Shown piece after piece: positions 63,004 through 64,000 of a stretch of DNA of 64,000 nt; position 1 is the stretch's first letter, and every line of letters starts with the position of its first letter. The position numbers were made by a program, and so were the translations under genes. Location of the stretch: contig NZ_LMMJ01000007.1 of the NCBI RefSeq assembly GCF_001422205.1, forward strand, positions 496,870 to 560,869, read 5' to 3'. The notes below the pieces were generated by a model. The model did no database searches. It saw only the letters and a program-made list of their open reading frames with translations, and had not been told where the DNA came from. Source of the DNA: Curtobacterium sp. Leaf261. Its GTDB lineage: Bacteria; Actinomycetota; Actinomycetes; Actinomycetales; Microbacteriaceae.

Positions 63004-64000
63004 ATGAACCGACAGCTCCGATCGATCTCGACGGTGATCATCCTGATGTTCGTGGCGCTCTTCGTGTCCACGACGAGCATCCAGTTCTTCTCCGCGCAGC
63101 AGCTCCGCGCGGACCCGAGGAACTCGAGGACGATCCTCGACAGCTACTCGACCAAGCGCGGGGCGATCCTCGTCGACGGCACCCCGATCGCCGAGTCGAA
63201 GCCCGTCGACGACCAGTACAACTACCAGCGCTCGTACTCGAACGGCGACCTCTACTCGGCCGTCACGGGGTACTTCACCGTCGGGCAGGGCAACACCGGC
63301 GTGGAGAGCGCCGAGAACACCTACCTGTCCGGGAACAGCGACGACAACTTCTTCGGCAACATCAACTCGATCCTCACCGGCCAGGACGTCCAGGGCGACG
63401 ACGTGAACCTGACGATCGACCCCGACGTCCAGAAGGCCGCGTACGACGCCCTCGGGTCGGACACGGGCGCCGTCGTGGCGATCCAGCCGAAGACCGGCAA
63501 GATCCTCGCGATGGTGTCCAAGCAGGGCTACGACCCGAACACGCTCGCGGTGCACGACACCAAGCAGGTCATCAGCACCTACCAGTCGCTCCTGTCCGCC
63601 GAGGCCAAGCCACTGCAGAACCGTGCGATCGGCGGCGACCTCTACGCACCGGGGTCGGTCTTCAAGCTCATCGTGGCCTCCGCCGCGTTCGAGTCCGGCG
63701 ACTACGACCTCGACTCCACGCTCCCGAACCCGTCGACGCTGACGCTCCCGGGCACGAGCACGAAGATCAACAACGCCGAGGGTGGGTCCTGCGGCGACGG
63801 CGACACGGTGACGATCGCACTCGCGATCCAGGACTCGTGCAACATCCCGTTCGCGGAGCTCGGCCAGAAGCTCGGCTACGACGCGATCAAGGCCATGGCG
63901 GACAAGTACGGGTTCGGCGACAGCATCCACGTCCCGATGGCGTCGACGCCGAGCCAGTACCCGCAGACGGACAGCACGGCGCAGCTCATGCTGAGTGCGT
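63004..64000 (+). CDS. pbpA: Penicillin-binding protein PbpA, N-terminal part (3' end outside window)
   Basis: 332 residues visible, cut by the window end. A membrane anchor (STVIILMFVALFVSTTSIQF), a dimerisation domain (NSRTILDSYSTKRGAILVDG), then the transpeptidase domain with the nucleophile Ser in APGSVFKLIVA and the second motif in QDSCNIPFAE. It cross-links wall with RodA. The KTG motif would be beyond the window; pknA and pknB probably follow. Confidence 0.95.
   Translation, partial: MNRQLRSISTVIILMFVALFVSTTSIQFFSAQQLRADPRNSRTILDSYSTKRGAILVDGTPIAESKPVDDQYNYQRSYSNGDLYSAVTGYFTVGQGNTGVESAENTYLSGNSDDNFFGNINSILTGQDVQGDDVNLTIDPDVQKAAYDALGSDTGAVVAIQPKTGKILAMVSKQGYDPNTLAVHDTKQVISTYQSLLSAEAKPLQNRAIGGDLYAPGSVFKLIVASAAFESGDYDLDSTLPNPSTLTLPGTSTKINNAEGGSCGDGDTVTIALAIQDSCNIPFAELGQKLGYDAIKAMADKYGFGDSIHVPMASTPSQYPQTDSTAQLMLSA

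Overview
The window is one continuous stretch of very GC-rich chromosome from an actinobacterium. It has dense coding, many GTG starts and 1-4 base stop/start overlaps. The coproporphyrin-dependent heme pathway (HemQ type), the mismatch endonuclease NucS, a Streptomyces-type phosphofructokinase and a FhaA-FhaB-PstP-RodA-PbpA cell-wall cluster all point to Actinomycetota. Gene content and small-protein families fit Microbacteriaceae, with Curtobacterium as the best guess; that assignment is inference. There is no sign of phage, transposon, CRISPR or rRNA. One tRNA gene (Leu, anticodon CAG) is present.

Layout. 1-7.1 kb: housekeeping and accessory genes (MarR fragment, NmrA-like reductase, AlkA-like glycosylase, phosphofructokinase, quinone/acrylyl-CoA type reductase, GntR regulator, SDR, lone ABC ATPase). 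7.2-13.8 kb: a sugar locus with PfkB kinase, binding protein and two permeases on the minus strand, divergent from a DeoR regulator and a GH4 phospho-glycosidase. 13.9-18.3 kb: DUF805, DIP1984, a secreted protein and a two-component system. 18.7-30 kb: a whole heme operon (hemE, cgoX, three small membrane proteins, hemQ, hemH, hemC, hemD, hemB, hemL) divergent from hemA. 30-36.6 kb: Nudix, an SDIPG-repeat protein, DUF4232 lipoprotein, LysR/EamA pair, a beta-lactamase-fold protein that has lost its catalytic serine, and an M13 peptidase. 36.7-49.7 kb: transporters (NCS2, MATE, two MFS), LacI regulator with a clear operator, NucS, Mn catalase, HAD, VOC, Nudix and PAP2. 49.8-58.6 kb: DUF1345, MarR, an ECF sigma factor joined to two Asp23/Gls24-like genes, TetR, Lrp, YitT, a pair of Gfo/Idh/MocA dehydrogenases and RraB-like. 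58.6-64 kb: tRNA-Leu and the cell-division/wall signalling cluster, cut by the window end inside pbpA.

Two features cut across the genes. First, a family of about 45-base hairpins (consensus arm GGACTGGAGGSRCGGTGC) sits at the 3' ends of genes as probable terminators, and related copies also lie inside coding sequence, for example at the N-termini of the glycosylase and the MalF-like permease. Second, many genes carry short in-frame tandem repeats (6-24 bases) in linkers or tails that look length-variable. No wholly new defence or mobile system was found. The best leads are the ABC plus kinase plus GH4 sugar route, the sigma/Asp23 module, the SDIPG-repeat protein and the dead beta-lactamase next to the M13 peptidase.
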